Positions 53,230 through 63,264 of a stretch of 64,000 nt of DNA are shown one piece after another (within the stretch, counting starts at the first letter, position 1; the number at the start of each line of letters is the position of its first letter). The stretch is from Euglena gracilis. Taxonomy: Eukaryota; Euglenida; Euglenophyceae; Euglenales. The translations under genes were made by a program, and so were the position numbers. Under the pieces are notes generated by a model. The model saw only the letters and a program-made list of their open reading frames with translations. It did no database searches and was not told the DNA's origin. The DNA lies in contig CP154956.1 of NCBI GenBank assembly GCA_039621445.1, positions 11,903,443 through 11,967,442 of the forward strand. Reading direction: 5' to 3'.

Positions 53230-53347
53230 GCGTACAGCACCCAGTGTTCCCAAGTGGTCGCCCACCTCAGTACTAACTGGGCCTGACCAGGCTTAACTTC
53301 TGAAATCGAACGGGTTCAGGTGTATTCCCGGTAGTATGGCCGTACGC
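53230..53347 (-). rRNA. 5S rRNA, unit 17
   Basis: As unit 1. Confidence 0.97.
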
Positions 53348-53550
53348 AACAGCCTATGCGTCCGCTGCGCATGAGGCCCCAGGGGGGGGGGAGGGGAGTC
53401 GGTTTCACCAGCTTTTTCTAGTTGCCAAAGAAAAAAAACGACCCACTTTCAAGGGAGAGAGACAGAGAGACAGATCGGGAAGGAGACCAGCAGGATCGAG
53501 CGAGAGAGGCAGAGACTCGCCCCTCGCTTTTTTTTGTTTTTGTATGTGAA

Positions 53551-53652
53551 GGATGGCGTTGCCGCCTCCAAAAATTGGAAGCCATGGAGACTTCCTTGTC
53601 CACAAAGGTGGAACGAGTATATACCGAAAAAAAATAGACACTCAGAAAGTGT
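53551..53652 (-). ncRNA. Spliced-leader RNA, unit 17
   Basis: T8 exon. Confidence 0.95.
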
Positions 53653-53841
53653 ACGCAGCCATGGGCAGCGGGCGGACGAGGAGCTTCCCCCGGCATTCAC
53701 GGAGGTGGGCGGAACGTGCCAGGCGGTGTCACGCGACCGTGCGGGAAAGGGTGTGGCGGACTTTGTAATTCACGGCGGACATCTTCTGAACGTCCGCCCT
53801 CACGCATCAAAGGGGGGACCTTTACACCGAGGGGGCAAAAA

Positions 53842-53959
53842 GCGTACAGCACCCAGTGTTCCCAAGTGGTCGCCCACCTCAGTACTAACTGGGCCTGACC
53901 AGGCTTAACTTCTGAAATCGAACGGGTTCAGGTGTATTCCCGGTAGTATGGCCGTACGC
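53842..53959 (-). rRNA. 5S rRNA, unit 18
   Basis: As unit 1. Confidence 0.97.
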
Positions 53960-54162
53960 AACAGCCTATGCGTCCGCTGCGCATGAGGCCCCAGGGGGGG
54001 GGGAGGGGAGTCGGTTTCACCAGCTTTTTCTAGTTGCCAAAGAAAAAAAACGACCCACTTTCAAGGGAGAGAGACAGAGAGACAGATCGGGAAGGAGACC
54101 AGCAGGATCGAGCGAGAGAGGCAGAGACTCGCCCCTCGCTTTTTTTTGTTTTTGTATGTGAA

Positions 54163-54264
54163 GGATGGCGTTGCCGCCTCCAAAAATTGGAAGCCATGGA
54201 GACTTCCTTGTCCACAAAGGTGGAACGAGTATATACCGAAAAAAAATAGACACTCAGAAAGTGT
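54163..54264 (-). ncRNA. Spliced-leader RNA, unit 18
   Basis: T8 exon. Confidence 0.95.
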
Positions 54265-54453
54265 ACGCAGCCATGGGCAGCGGGCGGACGAGGAGCTTCC
54301 CCCGGCATTCACGGAGGTGGGCGGAACGTGCCAGGCGGTGTCACGCGACCGTGCGGGAAAGGGTGTGGCGGACTTTGTAATTCACGGCGGACATCTTCTG
54401 AACGTCCGCCCTCACGCATCAAAGGGGGGACCTTTACACCGAGGGGGCAAAAA

Positions 54454-54571
54454 GCGTACAGCACCCAGTGTTCCCAAGTGGTCGCCCACCTCAGTACTAA
54501 CTGGGCCTGACCAGGCTTAACTTCTGAAATCGAACGGGTTCAGGTGTATTCCCGGTAGTATGGCCGTACGC
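54454..54571 (-). rRNA. 5S rRNA, unit 19
   Basis: As unit 1. Confidence 0.97.
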
Positions 54572-54776
54572 AACAGCCTATGCGTCCGCTGCGCATGAGG
54601 CCCCAGGGGGGGGGGGAGGGGAGTCGGTTTCACCAGCTTTTTCTAGTTGCCAAAGAAAAAAAACGACCCACTTTCAAGGGAGAGAGACAGAGAGACAGAT
54701 CGGGAAGGAGACCAGCAGGATCGAGCGAGAGAGGCAGAGACTCGCCCCTCGCTTTTTTTTTGTTTTTGTATGTGAA

Positions 54777-54878
54777 GGATGGCGTTGCCGCCTCCAAAAA
54801 TTGGAAGCCATGGAGACTTCCTTGTCCACAAAGGTGGAACGAGTATATACCGAAAAAAAATAGACACTCAGAAAGTGT
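54777..54878 (-). ncRNA. Spliced-leader RNA, unit 19
   Basis: T8 exon; one extra C (minus) about 12 bp upstream of the start, near 54,890. Confidence 0.95.
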
Positions 54879-55068
54879 ACGCAGCCATGGGGCAGCGGGC
54901 GGACGAGGAGCTTCCCCCGGCATTCACGGAGGTGGGCGGAACGTGCCAGGCGGTGTCACGCGACCGTGCGGGAAAGGGTGTGGCGGACTTTGTAATTCAC
55001 GGCGGACATCTTCTGAACGTCCGCCCTCACGCATCAAAGGGGGGACCTTTACACCGAGGGGGCAAAAA

Positions 55069-55186
55069 GCGTACAGCACCCAGTGTTCCCAAGTGGTCGC
55101 CCACCTCAGTACTAACTGGGCCTGACCAGGCTTAACTTCTGAAATCGAACGGGTTCAGGTGTATTCCCGGTAGTATGGCCGTACGC
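55069..55186 (-). rRNA. 5S rRNA, unit 20
   Basis: As unit 1. Confidence 0.97.
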
Positions 55187-55391
55187 AACAGCCTATGCGT
55201 CCGCTGCGCATGAGGCCCCAGGGGGGGGGGGAGGGGAGTCGGTTTCACCAGCTTTTTCTAGTTGCCAAAGAAAAAAAACGACCCACTTTCAAGGGAGAGA
55301 GACAGAGAGACAGATCGGGAAGGAGACCAGCAGGATCGAGCGAGAGAGGCAGAGACTCGCCCCTCGCTTTTTTTTTGTTTTTGTATGTGAA

Positions 55392-55493
55392 GGATGGCGT
55401 TGCCGCCTCCAAAAATTGGAAGCCATGGAGACTTCCTTGTCCACAAAGGTGGAACGAGTATATACCGAAAAAAAATAGACACTCAGAAAGTGT
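55392..55493 (-). ncRNA. Spliced-leader RNA, unit 20
   Basis: T8 exon. Confidence 0.95.
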
Positions 55494-55682
55494 ACGCAGC
55501 CATGGGCAGCGGGCGGACGAGGAGCTTCCCCCGGCATTCACGGAGGTGGGCGGAACGTGCCAGGCGGTGTCACGCGACCGTGCGGGAAAGGGTGTGGCGG
55601 ACTTTGTAATTCACGGCGGACATCTTCTGAACGTCCGCCCTCACGCATCAAAGGGGGGACCTTTACACCGAGGGGGCAAAAA

Positions 55683-55800
55683 GCGTACAGCACCCAGTGT
55701 TCCCAAGTGGTCGCCCACCTCAGTACTAACTGGGCCTGACCAGGCTTAACTTCTGAAATCGAACGGGTTCAGGTGTATTCCCGGTAGTATGGCCGTACGC
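55683..55800 (-). rRNA. 5S rRNA, unit 21
   Basis: As unit 1. Confidence 0.97.
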
Positions 55801-56005
55801 AACAGCCTATGCGTCCGCTGCGCATGAGGCCCCAGGGGGGGGGGGAGGGGAGTCGGTTTCACCAGCTTTTTCTAGTTGCCAAAGAAAAAAAACGACCCAC
55901 TTTCAAGGGAGAGAGACAGAGAGACAGATCGGGAAGGAGACCAGCAGGATCGAGCGAGAGAGGCAGAGACTCGCCCCTCGCTTTTTTTTTTTTTTTTTAT
56001 GTGAA

Positions 56006-56107
56006 GGATGGCGTTGCCGCCTCCAAAAATTGGAAGCCATGGAGACTTCCTTGTCCACAAAGGTGGAACGAGTATATACCGAAAAAAAATAGACACTCAG
56101 AAAGTGT
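56006..56107 (-). ncRNA. Spliced-leader RNA, unit 21
   Basis: T8 exon; downstream A-run uninterrupted. Confidence 0.95.
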
Positions 56108-56296
56108 ACGCAGCCATGGGCAGCGGGCGGACGAGGAGCTTCCCCCGGCATTCACGGAGGTGGGCGGAACGTGCCAGGCGGTGTCACGCGACCGTGCGGG
56201 AAAGGGTGTGGCGGACTTTGTAATTCACGGCGGACATCTTCTGAACGTCCGCCCTCACGCATCAAAGGGGGGACCTTTACACCGAGGGGGCAAAAA

Positions 56297-56414
56297 GCGT
56301 ACAGCACCCAGTGTTCCCAAGTGGTCGCCCACCTCAGTACTAACTGGGCCTGACCAGGCTTAACTTCTGAAATCGAACGGGTTCAGGTGTATTCCCGGTA
56401 GTATGGCCGTACGC
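56297..56414 (-). rRNA. 5S rRNA, unit 22
   Basis: As unit 1. Confidence 0.97.
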
Positions 56415-56617
56415 AACAGCCTATGCGTCCGCTGCGCATGAGGCCCCAGGGGGGGGGGGGGGGAGTCGGTTTCACCAGCTTTTTCTAGTTGCCAAAGAAA
56501 AAAAACGACCCACTTTCAAGGGAGAGAGACAGAGAGACAGATCGGGAAGGAGACCAGCAGGATCGAGCGAGAGAGGCAGAGACTCGCCCCTCGCTTTTTT
56601 TTGTTTTTGTATGTGAA

Positions 56618-56719
56618 GGATGGCGTTGCCGCCTCCAAAAATTGGAAGCCATGGAGACTTCCTTGTCCACAAAGGTGGAACGAGTATATACCGAAAAAAA
56701 ATAGACACTCAGAAAGTGT
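56618..56719 (-). ncRNA. Spliced-leader RNA, unit 22
   Basis: T8 exon. Confidence 0.95.
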
Positions 56720-56908
56720 ACGCAGCCATGGGCAGCGGGCGGACGAGGAGCTTCCCCCGGCATTCACGGAGGTGGGCGGAACGTGCCAGGCGGTGTCACG
56801 CGACCGTGCGGGAAAGGGTGTGGCGGACTTTGTAATTCACGGCGGACATCTTCTGAACGTCCGCCCTCACGCATCAAAGGGGGGACCTTTACACCGAGGG
56901 GGCAAAAA

Positions 56909-57026
56909 GCGTACAGCACCCAGTGTTCCCAAGTGGTCGCCCACCTCAGTACTAACTGGGCCTGACCAGGCTTAACTTCTGAAATCGAACGGGTTCAGGT
57001 GTATTCCCGGTAGTATGGCCGTACGC
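56909..57026 (-). rRNA. 5S rRNA, unit 23
   Basis: As unit 1. Confidence 0.97.
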
Positions 57027-57230
57027 AACAGCCTATGCGTCCGCTGCGCATGAGGCCCCAGGGGGGGGGGGAGGGGAGTCGGTTTCACCAGCTTTTTCTA
57101 GTTGCCAAAGAAAAAAAACGACCCACTTTCAAGGGAGAGAGACAGAGAGACAGATCGGGAAGGAGACCAGCAGGATCGAGCGAGAGAGGCAGAGACTCGC
57201 CCCTCGCTTTTTTTTGTTTTTGTATGTGAA

Positions 57231-57332
57231 GGATGGCGTTGCCGCCTCCAAAAATTGGAAGCCATGGAGACTTCCTTGTCCACAAAGGTGGAACGAGTAT
57301 ATACCGAAAAAAAATAGACACTCAGAAAGTGT
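57231..57332 (-). ncRNA. Spliced-leader RNA, unit 23
   Basis: T8 exon. Confidence 0.95.
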
Positions 57333-57521
57333 ACGCAGCCATGGGCAGCGGGCGGACGAGGAGCTTCCCCCGGCATTCACGGAGGTGGGCGGAACGTGCC
57401 AGGCGGTGTCACGCGACCGTGCGGGAAAGGGTGTGGCGGACTTTGTAATTCACGGCGGACATCTTCTGAACGTCCGCCCTCACGCATCAAAGGGGGGACC
57501 TTTACACCGAGGGGGCAAAAA

Positions 57522-57639
57522 GCGTACAGCACCCAGTGTTCCCAAGTGGTCGCCCACCTCAGTACTAACTGGGCCTGACCAGGCTTAACTTCTGAAATCG
57601 AACGGGTTCAGGTGTATTCCCGGTAGTATGGCCGTACGC
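57522..57639 (-). rRNA. 5S rRNA, unit 24
   Basis: As unit 1. Confidence 0.97.
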
Positions 57640-57844
57640 AACAGCCTATGCGTCCGCTGCGCATGAGGCCCCAGGGGGGGGGGGAGGGGAGTCGGTTTCA
57701 CCAGCTTTTTCTAGTTGCCAAAGAAAAAAAACGACCCACTTTCAAGGGAGAGAGACAGAGAGACAGATCGGGAAGGAGACCAGCAGGATCGAGCGAGAGA
57801 GGCAGAGACTCGCCCCTCGCTTTTTTTTTGTTTTTGTATGTGAA

Positions 57845-57946
57845 GGATGGCGTTGCCGCCTCCAAAAATTGGAAGCCATGGAGACTTCCTTGTCCACAAA
57901 GGTGGAACGAGTATATACCGAAAAAAAATAGACACTCAGAAAGTGT
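57845..57946 (-). ncRNA. Spliced-leader RNA, unit 24
   Basis: T8 exon. Confidence 0.95.
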
Positions 57947-58135
57947 ACGCAGCCATGGGCAGCGGGCGGACGAGGAGCTTCCCCCGGCATTCACGGAGGT
58001 GGGCGGAACGTGCCAGGCGGTGTCACGCGACCGTGCGGGAAAGGGTGTGGCGGACTTTGTAATTCACGGCGGACATCTTCTGAACGTCCGCCCTCACGCA
58101 TCAAAGGGGGGACCTTTACACCGAGGGGGCAAAAA

Positions 58136-58253
58136 GCGTACAGCACCCAGTGTTCCCAAGTGGTCGCCCACCTCAGTACTAACTGGGCCTGACCAGGCTT
58201 AACTTCTGAAATCGAACGGGTTCAGGTGTATTCCCGGTAGTATGGCCGTACGC
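58136..58253 (-). rRNA. 5S rRNA, unit 25
   Basis: As unit 1. Confidence 0.97.
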
Positions 58254-58458
58254 AACAGCCTATGCGTCCGCTGCGCATGAGGCCCCAGGGGGGGGGGGAG
58301 GGGAGTCGGTTTCACCAGCTTTTTCTAGTTGCCAAAGAAAAAAAACGACCCACTTTCAAGGGAGAGAGACAGAGAGACAGATCGGGAAGGAGACCAGCAG
58401 GATCGAGCGAGAGAGGCAGAGACTCGCCCCTCGCTTTTTTTTTGTTTTTGTATGTGAA

Positions 58459-58560
58459 GGATGGCGTTGCCGCCTCCAAAAATTGGAAGCCATGGAGACT
58501 TCCTTGTCCACAAAGGTGGAACGAGTATATACCGAAAAAAAATAGACACTCAGAAAGTGT
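58459..58560 (-). ncRNA. Spliced-leader RNA, unit 25
   Basis: T8 exon. Confidence 0.95.
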
Positions 58561-58749
58561 ACGCAGCCATGGGCAGCGGGCGGACGAGGAGCTTCCCCCG
58601 GCATTCACGGAGGTGGGCGGAACGTGCCAGGCGGTGTCACGCGACCGTGCGGGAAAGGGTGTGGCGGACTTTGTAATTCACGGCGGACATCTTCTGAACG
58701 TCCGCCCTCACGCATCAAAGGGGGGACCTTTACACCGAGGGGGCAAAAA

Positions 58750-58867
58750 GCGTACAGCACCCAGTGTTCCCAAGTGGTCGCCCACCTCAGTACTAACTGG
58801 GCCTGACCAGGCTTAACTTCTGAAATCGAACGGGTTCAGGTGTATTCCCGGTAGTATGGCCGTACGC
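58750..58867 (-). rRNA. 5S rRNA, unit 26
   Basis: As unit 1. Confidence 0.97.
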
Positions 58868-59071
58868 AACAGCCTATGCGTCCGCTGCGCATGAGGCCCC
58901 AGGGGGGGGGGGAGGGGAGTCGGTTTCACCAGCTTTTTCTAGTTGCCAAAGAAAAAAAACGACCCACTTTCAAGGGAGAGAGACAGAGAGACAGATCGGG
59001 AAGGAGACCAGCAGGATCGAGCGAGAGAGGCAGAGACTCGCCCCTCGCTTTTTTTTGTTTTTGTATGTGAA

Positions 59072-59173
59072 GGATGGCGTTGCCGCCTCCAAAAATTGGA
59101 AGCCATGGAGACTTCCTTGTCCACAAAGGTGGAACGAGTATATACCGAAAAAAAATAGACACTCAGAAAGTGT
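59072..59173 (-). ncRNA. Spliced-leader RNA, unit 26
   Basis: T8 exon. Confidence 0.95.
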
Positions 59174-59362
59174 ACGCAGCCATGGGCAGCGGGCGGACGA
59201 GGAGCTTCCCCCGGCATTCACGGAGGTGGGCGGAACGTGCCAGGCGGTGTCACGCGACCGTGCGGGAAAGGGTGTGGCGGACTTTGTAATTCACGGCGGA
59301 CATCTTCTGAACGTCCGCCCTCACGCATCAAAGGGGGGACCTTTACACCGAGGGGGCAAAAA

Positions 59363-59480
59363 GCGTACAGCACCCAGTGTTCCCAAGTGGTCGCCCACCT
59401 CAGTACTAACTGGGCCTGACCAGGCTTAACTTCTGAAATCGAACGGGTTCAGGTGTATTCCCGGTAGTATGGCCGTACGC
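59363..59480 (-). rRNA. 5S rRNA, unit 27
   Basis: As unit 1. Confidence 0.97.
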
Positions 59481-59685
59481 AACAGCCTATGCGTCCGCTG
59501 CGCATGAGGCCCCAGGGGGGGGGGGGAGGGGAGTCGGTTTCACCAGCTTTTTCTAGTTGCCAAAGAAAAAAAACGACCCACTTTCAAGGGAGAGAGACAG
59601 AGAGACAGATCGGGAAGGAGACCAGCAGGATCGAGCGAGAGAGGCAGAGACTCGCCCCTCGCTTTTTTTTGTTTTTGTATGTGAA

Positions 59686-59787
59686 GGATGGCGTTGCCGC
59701 CTCCAAAAATTGGAAGCCATGGAGACTTCCTTGTCCACAAAGGTGGAACGAGTATATACCGAAAAAAAATAGACACTCAGAAAGTGT
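59686..59787 (-). ncRNA. Spliced-leader RNA, unit 27
   Basis: T8 exon. Confidence 0.95.
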
Positions 59788-59976
59788 ACGCAGCCATGGG
59801 CAGCGGGCGGACGAGGAGCTTCCCCCGGCATTCACGGAGGTGGGCGGAACGTGCCAGGCGGTGTCACGCGACCGTGCGGGAAAGGGTGTGGCGGACTTTG
59901 TAATTCACGGCGGACATCTTCTGAACGTCCGCCCTCACGCATCAAAGGGGGGACCTTTACACCGAGGGGGCAAAAA

Positions 59977-60094
59977 GCGTACAGCACCCAGTGTTCCCAA
60001 GTGGTCGCCCACCTCAGTACTAACTGGGCCTGACCAGGCTTAACTTCTGAAATCGAACGGGTTCAGGTGTATTCCCGGTAGTATGGCCGTACGC
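59977..60094 (-). rRNA. 5S rRNA, unit 28
   Basis: As unit 1; the spacer upstream of this gene (near 60,154) lacks about 17 bp (CACCAGCTTTTTCTAGT) present in all other units. Confidence 0.97.
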
Positions 60095-60282
60095 AACAGC
60101 CTATGCGTCCGCTGCGCATGAGGCCCCAGGGGGGGGGGGGAGGGGAGTCGGTTTGCCAAAGAAAAAAAACGACCCACTTTCAAGGGAGAGAGACAGAGAG
60201 ACAGATCGGGAAGGAGACCAGCAGGACCGAGCGAGAGAGGCAGAGACTCGCCCCTCGCTTTTTTTTTGTTTTTGTATGTGAA

Positions 60283-60384
60283 GGATGGCGTTGCCGCCTC
60301 CAAAAATTGGAAGCCATGGAGACTTCCTTGTCCACAAAGGTGGAACGAGTATATACCGAAAAAAAATAGACACTCAGAAAGTGT
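60283..60384 (-). ncRNA. Spliced-leader RNA, unit 28
   Basis: T8 exon; spacer has the GACCGAG variant (60,226) of the last three units. Confidence 0.95.
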
Positions 60385-60573
60385 ACGCAGCCATGGGCAG
60401 CGGGCGGACGAGGAGCTTCCCCCGGCATTCACGGAGGTGGGCGGAACGTGCCAGGCGGTGTCACGCGACCGTGCGGGAAAGGGTGTGGCGGACTTTGTAA
60501 TTCACGGCGGACATCTTCTGAACGTCCGCCCTCACGCATCAAAGGGGGGACCTTTACACCGAGGGGGCAAAAA

Positions 60574-60691
60574 GCGTACAGCACCCAGTGTTCCCAAGTG
60601 GTCGCCCACCTCAGTACTAACTGGGCCTGACCAGGCTTAACTTCTGAAATCGAACGGGTTCAGGTGTATTCCCGGTAGTATGGCCGTACGC
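60574..60691 (-). rRNA. 5S rRNA, unit 29
   Basis: As unit 1. Confidence 0.97.
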
Positions 60692-60895
60692 AACAGCCTA
60701 TGCGTCCGCTGCGCATGAGGCCCCAGGGGGGGGGGGAGGGGAGTCGGTTTCACCAGCTTTTTCTAGTTGCCAAAGAAAAAAAACGACCCACTTTCAAGGG
60801 AGAGAGACAGAGAGACAGATCGGGAAGGAGACCAGCAGGACCGAGCGAGAGAGGCAGAGACTCGCCCCTCGCTTTTTTTTGTTTTTGTATGTGAA

Positions 60896-60996
60896 GGATG
60901 GCGTTGCCGCCTCCAAAAATTGGAAGCCATGGAGACTTCCTTGTCCACAAAGGTGGAACGAGTATATACCGAAAAAAATAGACACTCAGAAAGTGT
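60896..60996 (-). ncRNA. Spliced-leader RNA, unit 29 (T7 variant)
   Basis: Exon T-run is seven, making the SL 27 nt. Confidence 0.93.
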
Positions 60997-61185
60997 ACGC
61001 AGCCATGGGCAGCGGGCGGACGAGGAGCTTCCCCCGGCATTCACGGAGGTGGGCGGAACGTGCCAGGCGGTGTCACGCGACCGTGCGGGAAAGGGTGTGG
61101 CGGACTTTGTAATTCACGGCGGACATCTTCTGAACGTCCGCCCTCACGCATCAAAGGGGGGACCTTTACACCGAGGGGGCAAAAA

Positions 61186-61303
61186 GCGTACAGCACCCAG
61201 TGTTCCCAAGTGGTCGCCCACCTCAGTACTAACTGGGCCTGACCAGGCTTAACTTCTGAAATCGAACGGGTTCAGGTGTATTCCCGGTAGTATGGCCGTA
61301 CGC
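61186..61303 (-). rRNA. 5S rRNA, unit 30
   Basis: As unit 1. Confidence 0.97.
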
Positions 61304-61507
61304 AACAGCCTATGCGTCCGCTGCGCATGAGGCCCCAGGGGGGGGGGGGGGGGAGTCGGTTTCACCAGCTTTTTCTAGTTGCCAAAGAAAAAAAACGACC
61401 CACTTTCAAGGGAGAGAGACAGAGAGACAGATCGGGAAGGAGACCAGCAGGACCGAGCGAGAGAGGCAGAGACTCGCCCCTCGCTTTTTTTTGTTTTTGT
61501 ATGTGAA

Positions 61508-61608
61508 GGATGGCGTTGCCGCCTCCAAAAATTGGAAGCCATGGAGACTTCCTTGTCCACAAAGGTGGAACGAGTATATACCGAAAAAAATAGACACTCA
61601 GAAAGTGT
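61508..61608 (-). ncRNA. Spliced-leader RNA, unit 30 (T7 variant)
   Basis: T7 exon. Its upstream spacer is cut by the LTR at 61,755, so 146 bp of its own 5' flank remain. Confidence 0.93.
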
Positions 61609-61754
61609 ACGCAGCCATGGGCAGCGGGCGGACGAGGAGCTTCCCCCGGCATTCACGGAGGTGGGCGGAACGTGCCAGGCGGTGTCACGCGACCGTGCGG
61701 GAAAGGGTGTGGCGGACTTTGTAATTCACGGCGGACATCTTCTGAACGTCCGCC

Positions 61755-62182
61755 AGTGTACGTCCAAAGCTTTCCCTTTTCCCCTTTTTGGGACTTTCCG
61801 TAAAAGCCTTTCGCTTTCGCCTTGGTGCGCAGCCTACTTATGGTAGGGAAAAGTCTTTGGAGTAACGAAAAGTGGTTTTCCCCTTTTCTTCCCAATTCCC
61901 CAAGAAGCAAAGCACAAAGCAAAGACTCAGAAGTTTCTTCTGAGATCAAGTTCTAATGTTCCGAGGGTTTTTCCCTCTGACAAAACCAATGGTCAAACTT
62001 TGGAAGAATGACAGTGAAGAATACCACCTGTGGGGGAAGGAGAGAAAAGTGCTGACGTGTCCAGGGGCAGATCCCAGAAGGGTCTGCCACGATCTTACCA
62101 GCTGTGGATGTCCACAGTTGTGCGACCGTCACAGAACCCACTCTGCAGATATCCTACAGAGCTGGGACGTGCCTGGTACACA
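61755..62182 (-). mobile_element. Family-B LTR interrupting the array
   Basis: 428 bp, minus strand, TGTGTACCAGGC (62,182) to GACGTACACT (61,755). Its end abuts the 5S-unit sequence GAACGTCCGCC exactly, as a true insertion would. PPT GGGAGGGGGA stands before its start at 62,183-62,192. Acceptor-like CCTTCCCCCACAG|GTGGTAT at 62,040-62,021 on minus. Confidence 0.88.
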
Positions 62183-62790
62183 TCCCCCTCCCAGGGCTAC
62201 GCCCGATTTCCTTCATGGACCAGGGTTTCCCAGTCCAACGCTGCCCCAGGTGGGGTTCACTTCTCCATTCGGTGTCTCTCCTTTCCGCAAAGTGGCATCC
62301 ACCCAAAGCCCAAAAACGCGCAAAAGGTTAGCCGCGTTTCGCGGTTACCTATTAGCCGTTTCGGCTTAGGTGGGGTGTGAAAAAGCCCACTGTGGGAAAC
62401 GGGGCTTGGCAGGTTTCCTGACAAAGTGTCCCATCCACCCACTTTGGGTGTGCCAAAGGCACGCGGGGTTGGTCAAGCGATTCGCTGAAAACGCGAGGGG
62501 AGAGGTGTGGAAGGGGGGGCAGGCTCCTATCCTGGTCATACCCGGATAGGGCTCCTAGGCGGTCATATCCGCACTAGGAAACAAAAGCCTACTTACAAAA
62601 CCGACTGCTGGCGACAGCTTTGCGGGGGTGGGGGGAAAGTAGGGAGGAGAGGGGGGCTGGCTTAGGCCAGAACAGAATTTTTGCTGTCTGGCAGCCTTAA
62701 GAGGCCTTAGGGCCGAAAAGTGACAAGTTGGCCTATTATTACGGCGTGCGCGCTGTGTGCTGTGTGTCACTTAGCGGCTTGCCAGGTGGA
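62183..62790 (-). mobile_element. 3' untranslated region of the same family-B element
   Basis: Homologous to 735-1,390 (same strand) and to 28,240-28,745 (opposite strand). Landmarks: the CTGCTGGCGACAGC block at 62,605-62,620 and TGTCTGGCAGCC at 62,686-62,697. Coding parts and the other LTR are absent; homology ends near 62,790. Confidence 0.75.
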
Positions 62791-62798
62791 CGTCTCAG

Positions 62799-62990
62799 AA
62801 TATTCTTTTGTTTTTATTGAAATCCTCGGATTCCCAATTTTTCTTGATATCCCAATTGTCCCCAAAGACGTAACACAATCAATGCAAAGACATAACCAGA
62901 GCCAGCAGTCTGCACAGGAGGAAAGGTTCGAATTAGGAATACAAAGTTCGGTTTCAGGCGGTTAGTAAATAGTCCGCACACGCCCCCCAT
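62799..62990. repeat. Dispersed repeat C, copy 2
   Basis: Partner of 29,928-30,110. Carries GGTTCGAATTAGGAATACA and GTAAATAGTCCGCACA. Confidence 0.55.
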
Positions 62991-63264
62991 GCCGGAGGAC
63001 GCGGCGCCACAGGCACAGGACGAAACGGCATCACACCACAAACAAAATGGCTTTACTATGGTTCAAGCACGAATGAATGGTGTTCAACACGAATTGTCCA
63101 CAAAAAAGGTTCAGAACGACAAATGTCAACACAAAGGAAGGTAAAAGAGGTTACTTCCGACGTTCACCGTGGTCCCTTCACTTCGTGGTTGGCTTGCCAC
63201 TCCAAAGTAACACAAACCTGGGCGAAACTCCTCGCATCTATGGCAGGTTTGTGACTGAAAGCCT
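62991..63264 (-). other. Non-coding sequence after the chromovirus ORF
   Basis: Probably the 3' untranslated region of the element whose ORF ends at 63,265. No PPT or LTR border could be fixed. Confidence 0.4.

Larger units (their letters stand above)
43313..61754 (-). repeat. Tandem 5S rRNA / spliced-leader RNA array, 30 units
   Basis: Head-to-tail units of 612-616 bp (mean 613 from first to last 5S). On the minus strand each holds an SL RNA gene, a 189-bp spacer, a 5S gene and a 205-bp spacer with a C-run and an A-run. Spacers are as conserved as genes, so units are homogenised. Variation is almost all in homopolymers. Left edge: a unit fragment with an internal deletion (43,313-43,407). 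Right edge: unit 31 interrupted at 61,754 by an LTR. Confidence 0.97.

Noticed and set aside
43313-61754. CRISPR array
   Set aside because: The period is 613 bp with genes and conserved spacers, and the sequence is eukaryotic.
43534-61846. Repeated open frames of 60-184 residues on both strands of each array unit (for example starting MRPLRMRPQGGG or MSIFFRYILV)
   Set aside because: They overlap 5S and SL genes and spacers, and change with homopolymer length from unit to unit. They recur only because the unit does.
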